DNA from: Candidatus Providencia siddallii
GTDB lineage: Bacteria; Pseudomonadota; Gammaproteobacteria; Enterobacterales; Enterobacteriaceae
Reading direction: 5' to 3'
Assembly (NCBI GenBank): GCA_001457715.1
Contig: CVRF01000001.1
Span: forward strand, 124,001 to 188,000
Length of the DNA stretch: 64,000 bases
The notes beneath the pieces are model-generated. The model was not told the DNA's origin, did not search any database, and saw only the letters and a program-made list of their open reading frames with translations. The translations under genes and the position numbers were made by a program. Shown here piece after piece: positions 44,958 to 55,612 of this stretch (position 1 is the stretch's first letter; every line of letters starts with the position of its first letter).

Positions 44958-45309
44958 TTAAAATATAATAATTAATTAATTCATAAAACGATTAAAGCAA
45001 TATTAACCAATATCTATTAATTCTAATATTTTTTTAAAACTTAATTTAAAGATAAAGTCTTAAAAATTATAGTTTAATATTATTTAAATACTTAAACCTT
45101 AAATTTTATATAATTATTAAAATTATAATAAATATTTAAAATATAATATTTTTTAAACAAAATATTTTAAAATAAAAACTATATAAAATATCTTATTAGT
45201 TTTATATCTTTTAAAATACTTTATCTATTAATTATATTATTTTAAATATAAATTTTAATCGATTTATATATAAATCGATTACAAATAATTCATCAAAAAA
45301 AATAATCAA
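44958..45309. other. Gene-free gap between yajG and panE
   Basis: About 350 A/T-rich bases. It includes the perfect palindrome at 45257-45280 just before panE. In E. coli ampG, the cyo genes and others lie between; none is seen. Confidence 0.6.
45257..45280. repeat. Perfect 24-base palindrome upstream of panE
   Basis: AATCGATTTATA is followed directly by TATAAATCGATT. It ends 29 bases before the panE ATG, a fitting place for an operator or a leader hairpin. Two C-G pairs per arm pair make it less likely to be background, but its role is unknown. Confidence 0.5.
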
Positions 45310-46203
45310 ATGAAAATAACTGTTATTGGCTGTGGTTCAATTGGAAAAATATTTTTAGCTGCACTCCACTTACGTGGCCATGAAGTTCAAGGATGGTTGA
45401 AATTATCATCGCAAACTAATTTAGTAGTTAATATCAAAAAACCAAAAGGTGATTTTTTTTATAAAATAATTACTTGTAATAATATTAAACATTTAATAAA
45501 TAGTAAATTACTAATTGTTTGTCTAAAAGCATGGCAAATATCTAATGTTTTATTACCAGTGTTAGACTTTATTCCAAAAACAACTCTTATTTTATTATTA
45601 CATAATGGAATGGGTGTAATTGAAAAATTAGGACAATTAAACAATCCATTTTTATCAGGTATTACGACTAATTCAGCGTGGCAAAAAAATAACATAGTAT
45701 TTCACACTAATAACGGTGTAACACATATAGGACCGATAAACAGGATATCAAAATCTTTCAAATTTATTGCTGATATTTTAAACGATGCGATACCTAACGT
45801 AGTATGGAGCGATCAAATCATAAATATTTGTTGGTATAAATTAGCATCTAATTGTATAATTAATCCATTAACAGTCAAATATAACTGTAAAAACGGTAAT
45901 TTATTTCAATTTTCTGAAGAAATAGAAAATATTATTATTGAAATATATAAAGTCATGAAAAAAATAAATTTAGATGTAAATAAAAATAAACTTATCAATT
46001 ATATCTATGATATAATAAAAAAAACATCAAATAACTATTCATCTATGTTACAAGATATTCGCAATTGTAAAAAAACTGAAATTGATTACATCACTGGTTA
46101 CTTAATCAATAAAGCCAAAATATACCATATAAACACACCAAAAAATAATAATTTATATCAATTAGTTAAAAATCTAGAAAAAATAAATTGTGACTATAAA
46201 TAA
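45310..46203 (+). CDS. panE: 2-dehydropantoate 2-reductase (ketopantoate reductase)
   Basis: Reduces ketopantoate to pantoate with NADPH on the way to pantothenate and coenzyme A. Length 297 (E. coli 303), slightly short at the C-terminus. The nucleotide-binding GCGSIG at 7-12, catalytic Lys (K177 in WYKLASNCIINPLT), and the substrate region SSMLQDIRNCKKTEIDYITG are intact. It converges on thiI, with 113 bases between stops; yajL, which lies between them in E. coli, is missing. Whether panB and panC are present cannot be seen here. Confidence 0.95.
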   Translation: MKITVIGCGSIGKIFLAALHLRGHEVQGWLKLSSQTNLVVNIKKPKGDFFYKIITCNNIKHLINSKLLIVCLKAWQISNVLLPVLDFIPKTTLILLLHNGMGVIEKLGQLNNPFLSGITTNSAWQKNNIVFHTNNGVTHIGPINRISKSFKFIADILNDAIPNVVWSDQIINICWYKLASNCIINPLTVKYNCKNGNLFQFSEEIENIIIEIYKVMKKINLDVNKNKLINYIYDIIKKTSNNYSSMLQDIRNCKKTEIDYITGYLINKAKIYHINTPKNNNLYQLVKNLEKINCDYK

Positions 46204-46316
46204 TACTAATAATACTTGAAAATATATTCTTTAGTATTAGTTTAAATAAAACTTAATACATTAAAACTTTTAAAGTATATTAAAGTTAATATATAAAATA
46301 TTTTATTCCGGTAATT

Positions 46317-47777
46317 TTATTTAATTAAATGAGAAAGAATTTTTATATTATTAAAACCTTCTTCTTTAAGATATAAAGCTTGCAAACGACTCATCACTCC
46401 ACTGTCGCAGTATAATAAATAAACTTTATCTTTCGATAAGAAACTAAATTTACTTTTTAAATTATAATAAGGAATGTTAATAATTTCTATACCAGTAAGT
46501 GATAATGGTTTATTTTTATGTTCATCTGTCGAACGAATATCTAATATAATTTCATTTTTTACAGAAATACTAGTAATTATTTCGATATCAAAAGATTTCT
46601 TAATTTCCTCTTGTATTATCTTATTAATTTTAATAATACGAATATTCTTAAAAACTATATCTAAAACAGTAAAATCAAATTTTGATTCTTCTCTTTCAAT
46701 ATTACTTTTAATAGCTTTTACTGTTGGTTTTTTTGAAACAACACTGCAATATTCAGGTGTATTTCTTACAAAAGCTTCTATACCAATTTCTCTTGAAAAT
46801 TTAATTATCTGCTCTTTATCATAAGAAATTAATGGCCTTAATATTAGCAAATCAGAAACAGTATTAATAACATGCAAATTATGTAATGTTTGACTAGAAA
46901 CTTGACCTAATGCTTCCCCTGTAACTATAGATTGTATCTCATGACGTTCTGCTATTTTTGATGCCACTCTTAACATCATGCGCTTTAATACCACCCCCAT
47001 TTGACTATCGCTTATTTTTTCTACAATTTCATCAATTATAGATTCAAAATCAACAATAAAAAACAATACATTATGAGAAGAAGCAAAACGATTCCACAAA
47101 TAAAATGCTATTTGTTTAGCCTTAATTTCGTGATCAAGTCCACCAATTCTAAAAAAACAAAAATTAACACAACAACCACGACGCATTAACATATAACTAG
47201 AAATACCAGAATCAACTCCGCCAGATATTAGAGATAAAACACTTCCCTGCGTTCCGATTGGAAAACCACCAATACCATTAAAACGTGATTTAATTAAAAT
47301 TAAAACATTATTTTTAATATGTATATGTACAATAAAATCCTGATTTCTTAATTTTACATTAGCAGATACTATATATTTATTTAACATTCCACCAATATAT
47401 CGTTCAGCTTCAACAGAAGAAAATGTATGATTTCCTCTACGCTTCACACGTACACAAAATGTTTTTTTTTCTAAAAATGTAGAATAAACTGAATACACAA
47501 TATTAAAAATATCATATAGAGTAACAAAAGGCTTTTCTTCTACTTCTAAAATATGATGAATACCAGGAATACGAGTAAGCGCTTCACATATTTTATTACG
47601 TTTAGAATTTTCATTAAAAAATATTTCAACGCTATCCCAAGTATAAATAACTGAAATTTCTTCATCAATAATTTTTAATATATTTCGTATATTATTGGTA
47701 AGGATTTTAATAAAACGTATTCTAACGCTTTTACTTTTAATAGTTATTTCTGGAAATAGTTTAACAATAAATTTCAT
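46317..47777 (-). CDS. thiI: ThiI, tRNA 4-thiouridine synthase / thiazole sulfur carrier
   Basis: Adenylates U8 of tRNA and transfers sulfur from IscS; also supplies sulfur to ThiS for thiamine thiazole. Length 486 (E. coli 482). THUMP domain at the N-terminus, PP-loop SGGVDS at 185-190, the conserved C344 (PEYCSV), and a C-terminal rhodanese domain with the catalytic Cys (C457, YCDSGVMSRLQALYL). Keeping the rhodanese domain points to retention of the thiamine role as well as tRNA thiolation. Divergent from xseB across 203 bases, as in E. coli. Confidence 0.96.
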   Translation of the reverse strand: MKFIVKLFPEITIKSKSVRIRFIKILTNNIRNILKIIDEEISVIYTWDSVEIFFNENSKRNKICEALTRIPGIHHILEVEEKPFVTLYDIFNIVYSVYSTFLEKKTFCVRVKRRGNHTFSSVEAERYIGGMLNKYIVSANVKLRNQDFIVHIHIKNNVLILIKSRFNGIGGFPIGTQGSVLSLISGGVDSGISSYMLMRRGCCVNFCFFRIGGLDHEIKAKQIAFYLWNRFASSHNVLFFIVDFESIIDEIVEKISDSQMGVVLKRMMLRVASKIAERHEIQSIVTGEALGQVSSQTLHNLHVINTVSDLLILRPLISYDKEQIIKFSREIGIEAFVRNTPEYCSVVSKKPTVKAIKSNIEREESKFDFTVLDIVFKNIRIIKINKIIQEEIKKSFDIEIITSISVKNEIILDIRSTDEHKNKPLSLTGIEIINIPYYNLKSKFSFLSKDKVYLLYCDSGVMSRLQALYLKEEGFNNIKILSHLIK

Positions 47778-47980
47778 ATATTATGTTTAAAATTATTAAA
47801 AACCTAAAATAAAATAATCAAATATTTCAACATTATATCATAAAAATATACAACATAACCATAAATATTAATTTATCTAAATTACTAAATTTTAAAAATA
47901 ATAATAGTATTCATTCTTATGTTAAGCTAGTCTTTTATATATTTAATATAATTAAATAATTTAATATAAACGGAGATTTT

Positions 47981-48232
47981 ATGAACAAAGAAAAACCGAA
48001 AAATAATTCAAAAATTAGTTTTGAAGATTCTCTTAAAGAACTAGAGCAAATAGTTACTAGTTTAGAGTCTGGAAACTTATCATTAGAAGATGCTATCAGC
48101 GAATTTGAGCGTGGAATTCGAATTGCGAAAATAAGTAAAGAAATATTACAAAATGCAGAACAACGAGTACAAGTTTTACTTACTGATGATGAAAATAAGC
48201 AATTAGAAGATTTCTCACCTATTACAGAATAA
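47981..48232 (+). CDS. xseB: Exonuclease VII small subunit
   Basis: Small coiled-coil partner of XseA in exonuclease VII, which degrades single-stranded DNA. The 83 residues match E. coli XseB (80): FEDSLKELEQIVTSLESGNLSLEDAISEFERGI in its parts (e.g. LEQIVTSLESGNLSLEDA). CGGAG lies before the ATG. ispA starts 3 bases after its stop, so translation is coupled. The large subunit is not in this window. Confidence 0.93.
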   Translation: MNKEKPKNNSKISFEDSLKELEQIVTSLESGNLSLEDAISEFERGIRIAKISKEILQNAEQRVQVLLTDDENKQLEDFSPITE

Positions 48233-48235
48233 ATT

Positions 48236-49150
48236 ATGTCTGAACAACATATAAACAACTTCGTTTTTTATCAAAAAAAAATCTATAATAGAATTAATAA
48301 ATATTTATTAAGAATTTTTAATAAATTATCTTTAAATAATTCACCGTTAGTAGAAGTAATGAAATACGGAGCACTATTTGGTGGAAAGCGATTACGACCA
48401 TTTTTAACCTATGCTGTAGGTTCTATGCTTGGTTTAAATAAAAAAAACTTAGATGCTCCAGCGGCTGCTGTTGAATGTATTCATGCTTATTCTTTGATTC
48501 ATGATGATTTGCCAGCGATGGATAATGATTTATTACGTCGAAATAAACCATCATGTCATATTAAATATGGTGAATATAATGCTATTCTTGCTGGTAATGC
48601 GCTTCAATCTCTAGCTTTTCAATTACTTTCTACTGAAAATTTACCAGATGTAAAAGATAAAGATCGCATAATAATGATAGCTGAATTAGCGCAATCAAGT
48701 GGAGTATCAGGTATGTGTGGTGGTCAATCGCTTGATATTTATACAAAAGATAAAGATATTGATTCAATGTTGATTGAATATATTTACCAACATAAAACTG
48801 TTGCAATAATACGTACTGCAATTCGTTTAGGAGCTTACGCAGCTGGAGAAAATGGTAGAAGATTAATACCAACTTTAGATAAATATGCAGAATCAATTGG
48901 TTTCGCTTTTCAAGTTCAAGATGATATCTTAGATTTTAAAAATAAAAACGATTTAATAAATAAACAAAATTTTAATTCAAAACATAGTAAAAATACTTAT
49001 ACAAAATTACTAGGTTTAAAATTATCTAAAAAAAAAATAAATGATTTACATCATGATGCTATAACAGCTTTAGATCAAATTCAAAATTTTAATTATAATA
49101 CAAGCATGCTTAAAGCAATTACTAATTTTATTATTAAACGAAAAAATTAA
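48236..49150 (+). CDS. ispA: Farnesyl diphosphate synthase
   Basis: Condenses dimethylallyl and isopentenyl diphosphates to geranyl then farnesyl diphosphate, feeding ubiquinone, undecaprenyl phosphate and tRNA side chains. Length 304 (E. coli 299). First Asp-rich motif DDLPAMDND with LRRNKPSCH, GGKRLRPFL near the start, CGGQSLDI, and the second Asp-rich motif QVQDDILDF are all intact. Second gene of xseB-ispA-dxs, with 274 bases before dxs. Confidence 0.96.
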   Translation: MSEQHINNFVFYQKKIYNRINKYLLRIFNKLSLNNSPLVEVMKYGALFGGKRLRPFLTYAVGSMLGLNKKNLDAPAAAVECIHAYSLIHDDLPAMDNDLLRRNKPSCHIKYGEYNAILAGNALQSLAFQLLSTENLPDVKDKDRIIMIAELAQSSGVSGMCGGQSLDIYTKDKDIDSMLIEYIYQHKTVAIIRTAIRLGAYAAGENGRRLIPTLDKYAESIGFAFQVQDDILDFKNKNDLINKQNFNSKHSKNTYTKLLGLKLSKKKINDLHHDAITALDQIQNFNYNTSMLKAITNFIIKRKN

Positions 49151-49424
49151 AAAATACTGTTTTTTGACGTTTATGAGATAATGATTTACAATTATTATCT
49201 TACAATATTACATAATATTATAAATATGCTTATGGAATAAATAAAAACCAATAATATTAAGTATTATAAATTACTACAAACTTATTTATAAGTAATTTAC
49301 TTATTATTTAAGCAAATTAAATAATTAAAAAAAAACGATAATATTACTTTGGTTTCTTCTCTAATAGTATTTAGTAATTAACAATAATAACTTAGTATTC
49401 TATTAATTATAAACGTACAAGCTA

Positions 49425-51290
49425 ATGATTGACATCACCAAATATCCAACACTTGCATTTATAGAAACACCAAACGACTTACGTTTGTTATCTAAAGAAA
49501 ATTTACCTAAACTTTGCGATGAACTTAGACTATTTTTACTAAATAGTGTAAGTCAATCTGGTGGACATTTTGCATCAGGACTTGGTGTAATTGAGATCAC
49601 TGTAGCGCTGCATTATATTTATAAAACTCCTTTTGACAATTTAATTTGGGATGTTGGACATCAAGCTTACCCGCATAAAATATTAACTGGACGTCGTGAT
49701 AATATCGAAACAATTAGAAAAAAAAATGGTTTGCACTCTTTTCCATGGAGAGATGAAAGTGAATATGATATTCTTAGTGTAGGTCATTCATCAACATCTA
49801 TTAGCGTCAGTTTAGGTATGGCAGTTGCTGCTCAAAGAGAAAATATAAACAGAAAAACGGTTTGTGTAATTGGAGATGGAGCAATTACAGCAGGTATTGC
49901 ATTTGAAGCCATGAACCATACAGGCGCTATCGCCCCTAAAAATATGTTAGTTATTTTAAATGATAACGATATGTCTATTTCTAAAAATATAGGCGCTTTA
50001 AACAAAAATTTAAATAATTTATCTTCCAAATATAAACATGGTATTTTTTTTAAAAATAAAAAAAAAATGTTTTACAACATTTCATCAATAAAAAAAATAC
50101 AAAAAAAAACAGAACACGAAATTATAAGAGTAATTCCACCTGGTATTTTTTTTAAAGAATTAGGATTTAATTACATAGGTCCTATAAACGGACATGATGT
50201 TATTAAATTAACGCAAGAATTAAAAAACATACGAAATTTAAATGGACCACAATTTTTACATATTTTAACAAAAAAAGGATGTGGTTATAAACCAGCGGAA
50301 AAAGATCCAATCACTTGGCATTTTGTACCAACGTTTAATCCAAACGAATATTCTTTACCAAAAGCAAAAAAAACAATTCCAACATTTTCTAAAATATTTG
50401 GTGACTGGTTATGTGAAGAAGCAAAAAACGATAATAAGCTAATAGCTATTACCCCAGCAATGTGCGAAGGATCAGGAATGACTTTTTTTTCAAAAAAGTA
50501 TCCAAAACAATATTTTGATGTTGCTATAGCAGAACAGCATGCTGTTACATTTGCTGCTGGATTGGCTATAAAGGGGTATAACCCAATTGCAGCTATTTAT
50601 TCAACTTTTTTACAACGTAGTTATGATCAAATTATACATGATATAGCAATACAAAAATTACCTGTGATGTTTGCTATTGATAGAGCTGGTATTGTAGGAG
50701 CTGATGGGCAAACTCATCAAGGATCATTTGATATTTCATTCTTACGATGCATACCAACAATGATAATTATGACACCAAGTGACGAAAATGAATGTCGTTT
50801 AATGCTGCACACTGCTTACCATTATAAAGATGGACCAACAGCAGTTCGTTACCCTAGAGGACCTGGAATAGGCGTAAAATTACAACCGCTAAAACAACTT
50901 CCTATTGGTAAAGGAATTACACGCAGATATGGAAAAAAAATTGCAATACTATGTTTTGGAACTCTTTTAAATAACGCATTAGAAGCCGCAACAAAAATAA
51001 ATGCAACAGTAGTTGATATGCGGTTTGCTAAACCACTTGATACATTACTAATTTTAGAAATAGCAAACACTCACGAGCTTCTCGTTACACTAGAAGAAAA
51101 TTCAATTATAGGAGGAGCTGGTAGTGGAGTCAATGAATTTTTATTACAAGAAAAAAAAATATTACCAATTTTAAATCTTGGTTTACCAGATTTTTTTATC
51201 TCACAAGGAACTCAAAAAGAATTAATTACAGAACTTGGTTTAGATTTTAACGGAATCATTAATTCAATTAATAAATATATAGAAAAATAA
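49425..51290 (+). CDS. dxs: 1-deoxy-D-xylulose-5-phosphate synthase
   Basis: Thiamine-diphosphate enzyme that joins pyruvate and glyceraldehyde 3-phosphate; first step to isoprenoids and a precursor for thiamine and pyridoxine. Length 621 (E. coli 620). ThDP-binding [16 protein letters not shown], catalytic Glu in [18 protein letters not shown] and the C-terminal transketolase domain are intact. Two oddities: the conserved AMREGSG loop reads AMCEGSG (a CGC-to-TGC type change), and a Lys-rich surface segment near residues 205-230 is encoded by A-runs of 10, 8 and 9. No visible Shine-Dalgarno sequence. Confidence 0.96.
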   Translation: MIDITKYPTLAFIETPNDLRLLSKENLPKLCDELRLFLLNSVSQSGGHFASGLGVIEITVALHYIYKTPFDNLIWDVGHQAYPHKILTGRRDNIETIRKKNGLHSFPWRDESEYDILSVGHSSTSISVSLGMAVAAQRENINRKTVCVIGDGAITAGIAFEAMNHTGAIAPKNMLVILNDNDMSISKNIGALNKNLNNLSSKYKHGIFFKNKKKMFYNISSIKKIQKKTEHEIIRVIPPGIFFKELGFNYIGPINGHDVIKLTQELKNIRNLNGPQFLHILTKKGCGYKPAEKDPITWHFVPTFNPNEYSLPKAKKTIPTFSKIFGDWLCEEAKNDNKLIAITPAMCEGSGMTFFSKKYPKQYFDVAIAEQHAVTFAAGLAIKGYNPIAAIYSTFLQRSYDQIIHDIAIQKLPVMFAIDRAGIVGADGQTHQGSFDISFLRCIPTMIIMTPSDENECRLMLHTAYHYKDGPTAVRYPRGPGIGVKLQPLKQLPIGKGITRRYGKKIAILCFGTLLNNALEAATKINATVVDMRFAKPLDTLLILEIANTHELLVTLEENSIIGGAGSGVNEFLLQEKKILPILNLGLPDFFISQGTQKELITELGLDFNGIINSINKYIEK

Positions 51291-51408
51291 TACAAACCAA
51301 AAAAAATATATTTATATAAACTAAAGCTTACATAAAAACTTTAAAAAGTTTAATACACTATTAAAATTAATTTTTATTTATATAAATAAACTATTTCAAT
51401 TTAAAATT

Positions 51409-51891
51409 CTAAAAATCTCGTTTTATAAAACTAATAACACAAATTATTATATAAGAAAAAATAGCTGCGATAATATCATCAATCATTACATTAAAACCGC
51501 CGTTTATATTTTTATCAAATATATAAATTGGCCATGGTTTTAATATATCAAATAATCGAAAAATAAAAAATGCAATAAAAAGCCATTTTATATTAACACA
51601 AGGAATAGCCATTAAAGTTACCCACATACCAATAAACTCATCCCATACGATGCTTCCATGATCGTAAACTTTAATTTTATTATATTTCTGTTGACAAATC
51701 ATACAACCAATGCAAAAACCTATTATAATAAATATCCATAAAACTAATCTTGATATATTAACTATAAACAACCAAAGCATAATTGCTACAATGCTTCCTA
51801 GTGTTCCAGGAAACACTTTAGATAACAAACCACTCCCAAATCCAGTAGCGATTAAATACCATAAACATTTATTTATTAATATTTTTTTCAT
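51409..51891 (-). CDS. pgpA: Phosphatidylglycerophosphatase A
   Basis: Inner-membrane phosphatase giving phosphatidylglycerol. Length 160 (E. coli 172). Family signature residues GTLGSIVA near the start, the metal-binding VWDEFIGMW and FRLFDILKPWPI, and the C-terminal IDDIIAAI motif are present, with about four hydrophobic segments. The start follows the thiL stop by 12 bases; end of the nrdR-ribD-ribH-nusB-thiL-pgpA cluster as in E. coli. Confidence 0.93.
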   Translation of the reverse strand: MKKILINKCLWYLIATGFGSGLLSKVFPGTLGSIVAIMLWLFIVNISRLVLWIFIIIGFCIGCMICQQKYNKIKVYDHGSIVWDEFIGMWVTLMAIPCVNIKWLFIAFFIFRLFDILKPWPIYIFDKNINGGFNVMIDDIIAAIFSYIIICVISFIKRDF

Positions 51892-51903
51892 ATTTAATAA
51901 ATA

Positions 51904-52884
51904 TTAAAGATATGAAATAAAATGATCAAAACCCTTTATATCTAAATTAATTTCTTTATTATTAAAATAATAACGAATACCATAAGACTGTTTTTTAATT
52001 TGACCAATACGTGTAAAATTCAAACCAGTATTTAATAATATTGGTTCTAATATTTTTAAATTAATTTCAGAAACTGTGAAACATAACTCATAATCTTCTC
52101 CTCCGCTTAATGATAACAAATGATTTTGTTCAGTTGTAGTGCTTTGTTTTAACGCTTCTGATTGAGGTAAATTATCAATTTTTATATACGCACCGCAACA
52201 ACTTGCTTTTAATATATGTTTTAAATCAGAAACTAATCCATCAGATATATCAATAGCTGATGATGCGAAATTACGCAAAATTTTTCCTTGTAAAAAACGT
52301 GGTTTAGGTCGTAAATGACGATTTATCAATATTTTTTTATGAAGATTATTTTTAACTTTTAATTTATCCTGTAAAATAGCTAAACCAGCTGCACTATCCC
52401 CAAGTGTGCCAGTGACATAAATCCAATCTCCTACACATGCCCCAGATCGTAATAAAGCTTGTCCATATGGAACAAATCCATAAACTGTATAAGTAACACT
52501 CATTGGACCACGTGTTGTATCACCACCGATTAACTGTATTTTATAATAATTTAACTTATTAAAAAAACTATCACTAAAAGATTTCAACCATTTATTATCA
52601 ATATAAGGTAATGTTATAGCTAAAGAGATCCATGCTGGATCTGCACCAATAGCTGCAAGGTCGCTTAAACTTGACAATAGTGATTTACAGGCAAAATCAT
52701 CTGGAGAAATTTCAGGTAAGAAATGAATACCGGAAACAAATGTGTCAGTACTAATTGCTAACTGATAATGATTTGGTACGGTCATTAAAGCACAGTCATC
52801 ACCAATGCCAATATTTACATCAGATCTATTATTACTTTGTCTATCAAAGTAATGTGAAATAATGTCAAATTCGCTAACTAACAT
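51904..52884 (-). CDS. thiL: Thiamine-monophosphate kinase
   Basis: Phosphorylates thiamine monophosphate to the cofactor thiamine diphosphate. Length 326 (E. coli 325). PurM-like fold with GIGDDCAL, STDTFVSGIHF, the substrate-binding GGDTTRGPMS, and the C-terminal AIDISDGLVSDL and LSGGEDYEL motifs. Between nusB and pgpA. With thiI and dxs it indicates that thiamine diphosphate is made at least from intermediates. Confidence 0.95.
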   Translation of the reverse strand: MLVSEFDIISHYFDRQSNNRSDVNIGIGDDCALMTVPNHYQLAISTDTFVSGIHFLPEISPDDFACKSLLSSLSDLAAIGADPAWISLAITLPYIDNKWLKSFSDSFFNKLNYYKIQLIGGDTTRGPMSVTYTVYGFVPYGQALLRSGACVGDWIYVTGTLGDSAAGLAILQDKLKVKNNLHKKILINRHLRPKPRFLQGKILRNFASSAIDISDGLVSDLKHILKASCCGAYIKIDNLPQSEALKQSTTTEQNHLLSLSGGEDYELCFTVSEINLKILEPILLNTGLNFTRIGQIKKQSYGIRYYFNNKEINLDIKGFDHFISYL

Positions 52885-52987
52885 AGTTAATTTTCCAAAT
52901 TTTTAACATTATATTATTAAGTTCATCAAAATTATATATAAAATAACTATAATATTTATTATATAATCATGTTTTATATACTAAAAT

Positions 52988-53410
52988 TTATATTTTTATT
53001 TTTTTACGATAAGCTGATGTTGTTTTATCTAATACTCCATTAATAAATTTATAACTATGTTCAGCACCAAAAATTTTAGCTAATTCAATTCCTTCATTAA
53101 TTATAATTTTATAAGATATGTCTTCACGGTAAGTTAACTCATACATAGAAATACGCAAAATAGCTTTTTCTATCTGTCCAAGTTCGTTTATTTTACGATA
53201 CGAATAAGATGTTATTAAATCATCAAGCTTAATAATATTATTTACAACTCCAAATAATAAGTCACAAAAATAATTTGTATCAACACCTAACATATTTGCA
53301 TCTTCAATGAACTCATATCTAATATCACTAATTAAATTTTTAGATATTTGCCATGAATAAACTGCTTGTACAGCACGTTCTCTAGCTCGTCGACGAGAAA
53401 CAAGTTTCAT
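52988..53410 (-). CDS. nusB: Transcription antitermination factor NusB
   Basis: Binds boxA RNA with NusE (S10) and supports antitermination of rRNA operons. Length 140 (E. coli 139). All-helical protein with RRRARERAVQAVYSWQ at the start, AILRISMYEL in the middle, and the NEGIELAKIFGAEHSYKFINGVLD C-terminal block in its parts. 53 bases downstream of ribH. Start chosen at MKLVSRRRARE, which matches the family. Confidence 0.95.
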   Translation of the reverse strand: MKLVSRRRARERAVQAVYSWQISKNLISDIRYEFIEDANMLGVDTNYFCDLLFGVVNNIIKLDDLITSYSYRKINELGQIEKAILRISMYELTYREDISYKIIINEGIELAKIFGAEHSYKFINGVLDKTTSAYRKKIKI

Positions 53411-53463
53411 ATTACTTATCTCATATTAATAAATATTATAAACAATTTTAAAAATATTCTGTA

Positions 53464-53934
53464 TTATTTTTTTATCATCTTAATAATATTAATTATTTCT
53501 AATACAGTTAATGCAGCTTCAGCACCTTTATTACCATACTTGGTGCCAGCGCGCTCAATAGCTTGTTCTATACTATCAGTAGTTAAAACACCAAAAGAAA
53601 CTGGAATATTACTATTCATAGAAACACGAGTAAGACCAGAGCTACACTCATTTGCTATATATTCATAATGATCCGTATTTCCACGAATAATAGTACCTAA
53701 AGCAATAACACCATCATATTTTTTAGATTCAATCAAAATTTTGGTAATTAACGGTAATTCATAAGCACCAGGTATCCAAACAACCGTAATTTTATTCTCT
53801 GAAACCTGACCAATACGTTTTAATACATCAACAGAACCTTCTAACAACTTATCATTAATAAAATTATTAAAACGAGCTACTACTATAACAATATTTGCTT
53901 CTGGAGAAACAACAGAACATTTTATTAAATTCAT
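53464..53934 (-). CDS. ribH: Lumazine synthase (riboflavin synthase beta chain)
   Basis: Condenses the RibA/RibB products to 6,7-dimethyl-8-ribityllumazine, the riboflavin precursor (called ribE in E. coli). I place the start at 53934 (MNLIKCSV), which gives 156 residues as in E. coli. An ATG four codons upstream lies inside the likely ribosome site (TTTGGGATG). Active-site blocks [38 protein letters not shown] and [11 protein letters not shown] are intact. Between ribD (99 bases from the annotated end) and nusB. Confidence 0.95.
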   Translation of the reverse strand: MNLIKCSVVSPEANIVIVVARFNNFINDKLLEGSVDVLKRIGQVSENKITVVWIPGAYELPLITKILIESKKYDGVIALGTIIRGNTDHYEYIANECSSGLTRVSMNSNIPVSFGVLTTDSIEQAIERAGTKYGNKGAEAALTVLEIINIIKMIKK

Positions 53935-54045
53935 AATACATCCCAAATAAGATATTGATCTTTTTTTTTATTTTTATAGATTTTAAAAATCTATTTTATT
54001 AAAAAAATAAATTTTTAATAAAAATTAAAGTATTCTTATATACAA

Positions 54046-55158
54046 CTAAGGCTGTGAAAGTATAACACGAAGATCATCACCTATTTTTTTTATATCTATA
54101 AATTTTAATTTAACTGCATTATCTAAATTATTAATCATTGGAATATTTACTAAATTAAGTGCCTCATCCCCGAGAAATTTAGGTGCAATATAAATAATAA
54201 GTTCATCAAATAAATTAAATTTCAATAATGAACTTGCTAAAGTTGAACCAGCTTCTACTAATAAAGTGTTAATATTTTGTTTACCTAAATATTTCATTAA
54301 ATCAATTAAATTCACACCATTTTTATCAAAAGAAATAAAAGATTGTTGTATATTTTTTTTCCATATTATATTAGTTTGTAAACATGAACGAATTAACCAA
54401 CATTCACCATTTAATTGAGTAATTTTATGATTCGGGGTTACTATATTTTTATTATCTAAAACAATACGTATTGGTTGACGTAATTCTTTTTTTTGATAAA
54501 TTTTTTGAATATCTTTAGGTAATTCATTCCATCGTACTGTTAAAGATGGATTATCTGATATCACAGTTTTACTGGTAGTTAAAATTGCGCTAGCTTTAGC
54601 GCGTAATAACTGCACATCTTTTCTAGATTCTATACCGGTAATCCATTTACTCTCACCAGATTTAAGTGATGTTTTAGCATCTAAAGATGAAGCGAGTTTC
54701 AATTGAACATATGGAAACCCTGTACGCATGCGCTTAAAAAAACCACGATTAAGATCATCATATTTTTTTAAAAAAAAATTATTTATAATCTCAATTCCAG
54801 CTTTTGCTAGTATACGAATACCATTTCCAAATACTTGTGGATTTGGATCTTTACTTGCAATTACTATACGACTAATACCTGCATCAATTAATGCTTTTAC
54901 ACATGGCGGTGTACGTCCATAATAACTACAAGGTTCAAGAGTAACATATACAGTTGATCCTTTAGATTTTTCTTTAGCCATGCGTAACGCATAAATTTCT
55001 GCATGAAGATCACCTGCTTTTTTATGATATCCTTCACCGACAATTTTACCATTATTTACAATAACACACCCTACATTAGGATTTGGTGTAGTTGTAAAAC
55101 AACCCTTTTGTGCAAGCTCAAAAGCACGAGTCATATAAAACTTATCTTGATTAATCAC
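54046..55158 (-). CDS. ribD: RibD, bifunctional deaminase/reductase of riboflavin synthesis
   Basis: Performs the deamination and side-chain reduction steps of riboflavin synthesis. Length 370 (E. coli 367). N-terminal deaminase with zinc motifs HAEIYAL and [12 protein letters not shown]-terminal reductase from about residue 145 ([24 protein letters not shown]). Its first 8 bases overlap the end of nrdR, so the two are coupled. With ribH next door it supports riboflavin provision, if ribA, ribB and riboflavin synthase are present elsewhere. Confidence 0.96.
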   Translation of the reverse strand: MINQDKFYMTRAFELAQKGCFTTTPNPNVGCVIVNNGKIVGEGYHKKAGDLHAEIYALRMAKEKSKGSTVYVTLEPCSYYGRTPPCVKALIDAGISRIVIASKDPNPQVFGNGIRILAKAGIEIINNFFLKKYDDLNRGFFKRMRTGFPYVQLKLASSLDAKTSLKSGESKWITGIESRKDVQLLRAKASAILTTSKTVISDNPSLTVRWNELPKDIQKIYQKKELRQPIRIVLDNKNIVTPNHKITQLNGECWLIRSCLQTNIIWKKNIQQSFISFDKNGVNLIDLMKYLGKQNINTLLVEAGSTLASSLLKFNLFDELIIYIAPKFLGDEALNLVNIPMINNLDNAVKLKFIDIKKIGDDLRVILSQP

Positions 55159-55612
55159 TTACATCATATTCTAATTTAGCTATTTCCTTACCAAATTCAC
55201 ATATATCATCAAAACTACGATAAACAGATGCAAAACGAATATATGCAATTTTATCTATTTTTTTTAATTCGTTCATTACTAAATTACCTATAAATTTCGA
55301 TAATACTATTGATTCAGAAGTAGCACGAAGTTGATTTTTAATAGAAATAACCGATTGTTTAATAACATCTAAATTAACAGGGCGTTTTTTTAAAGCTTTT
55401 TTCATACCTTTTATTAATTTCTCCTCATCAAATATCTCACGTGTTTTATTATTTTTAATAATATATGGCATACTAATCTCTATTGATTCAAAAGTAGTAA
55501 ATCGTTCACGACAAACTTGACACTCACGACGTCTACGAACTTGTGTTCCTACATCAACCAATCTTGAATCAATAACTTTAGTATCAACAGCTAAACAAAA
55601 TGGGCAATACAT
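55151..55612 (-). CDS. nrdR: NrdR, ribonucleotide reductase repressor
   Basis: Zinc and ATP/dATP-binding repressor of nrd genes. Length 153 (E. coli 149). Zinc ribbon C3, C6, C31, C34 with [20 protein letters not shown] in its parts, and an ATP-cone domain (about 49-139). One of very few transcription regulators in this window. It heads the nrdR-ribD-ribH-nusB-thiL-pgpA cluster. No NrdR box was searched for because the nrd genes are not in view. Confidence 0.95.
   Translation of the reverse strand: MYCPFCLAVDTKVIDSRLVDVGTQVRRRRECQVCRERFTTFESIEISMPYIIKNNKTREIFDEEKLIKGMKKALKKRPVNLDVIKQSVISIKNQLRATSESIVLSKFIGNLVMNELKKIDKIAYIRFASVYRSFDDICEFGKEIAKLEYDVSD

Noticed and set aside
46474..46824. 116-codon plus-strand frame opposite thiI
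   Set aside because: Antisense to an intact thiI with all catalytic residues; composition mirrors the real gene.
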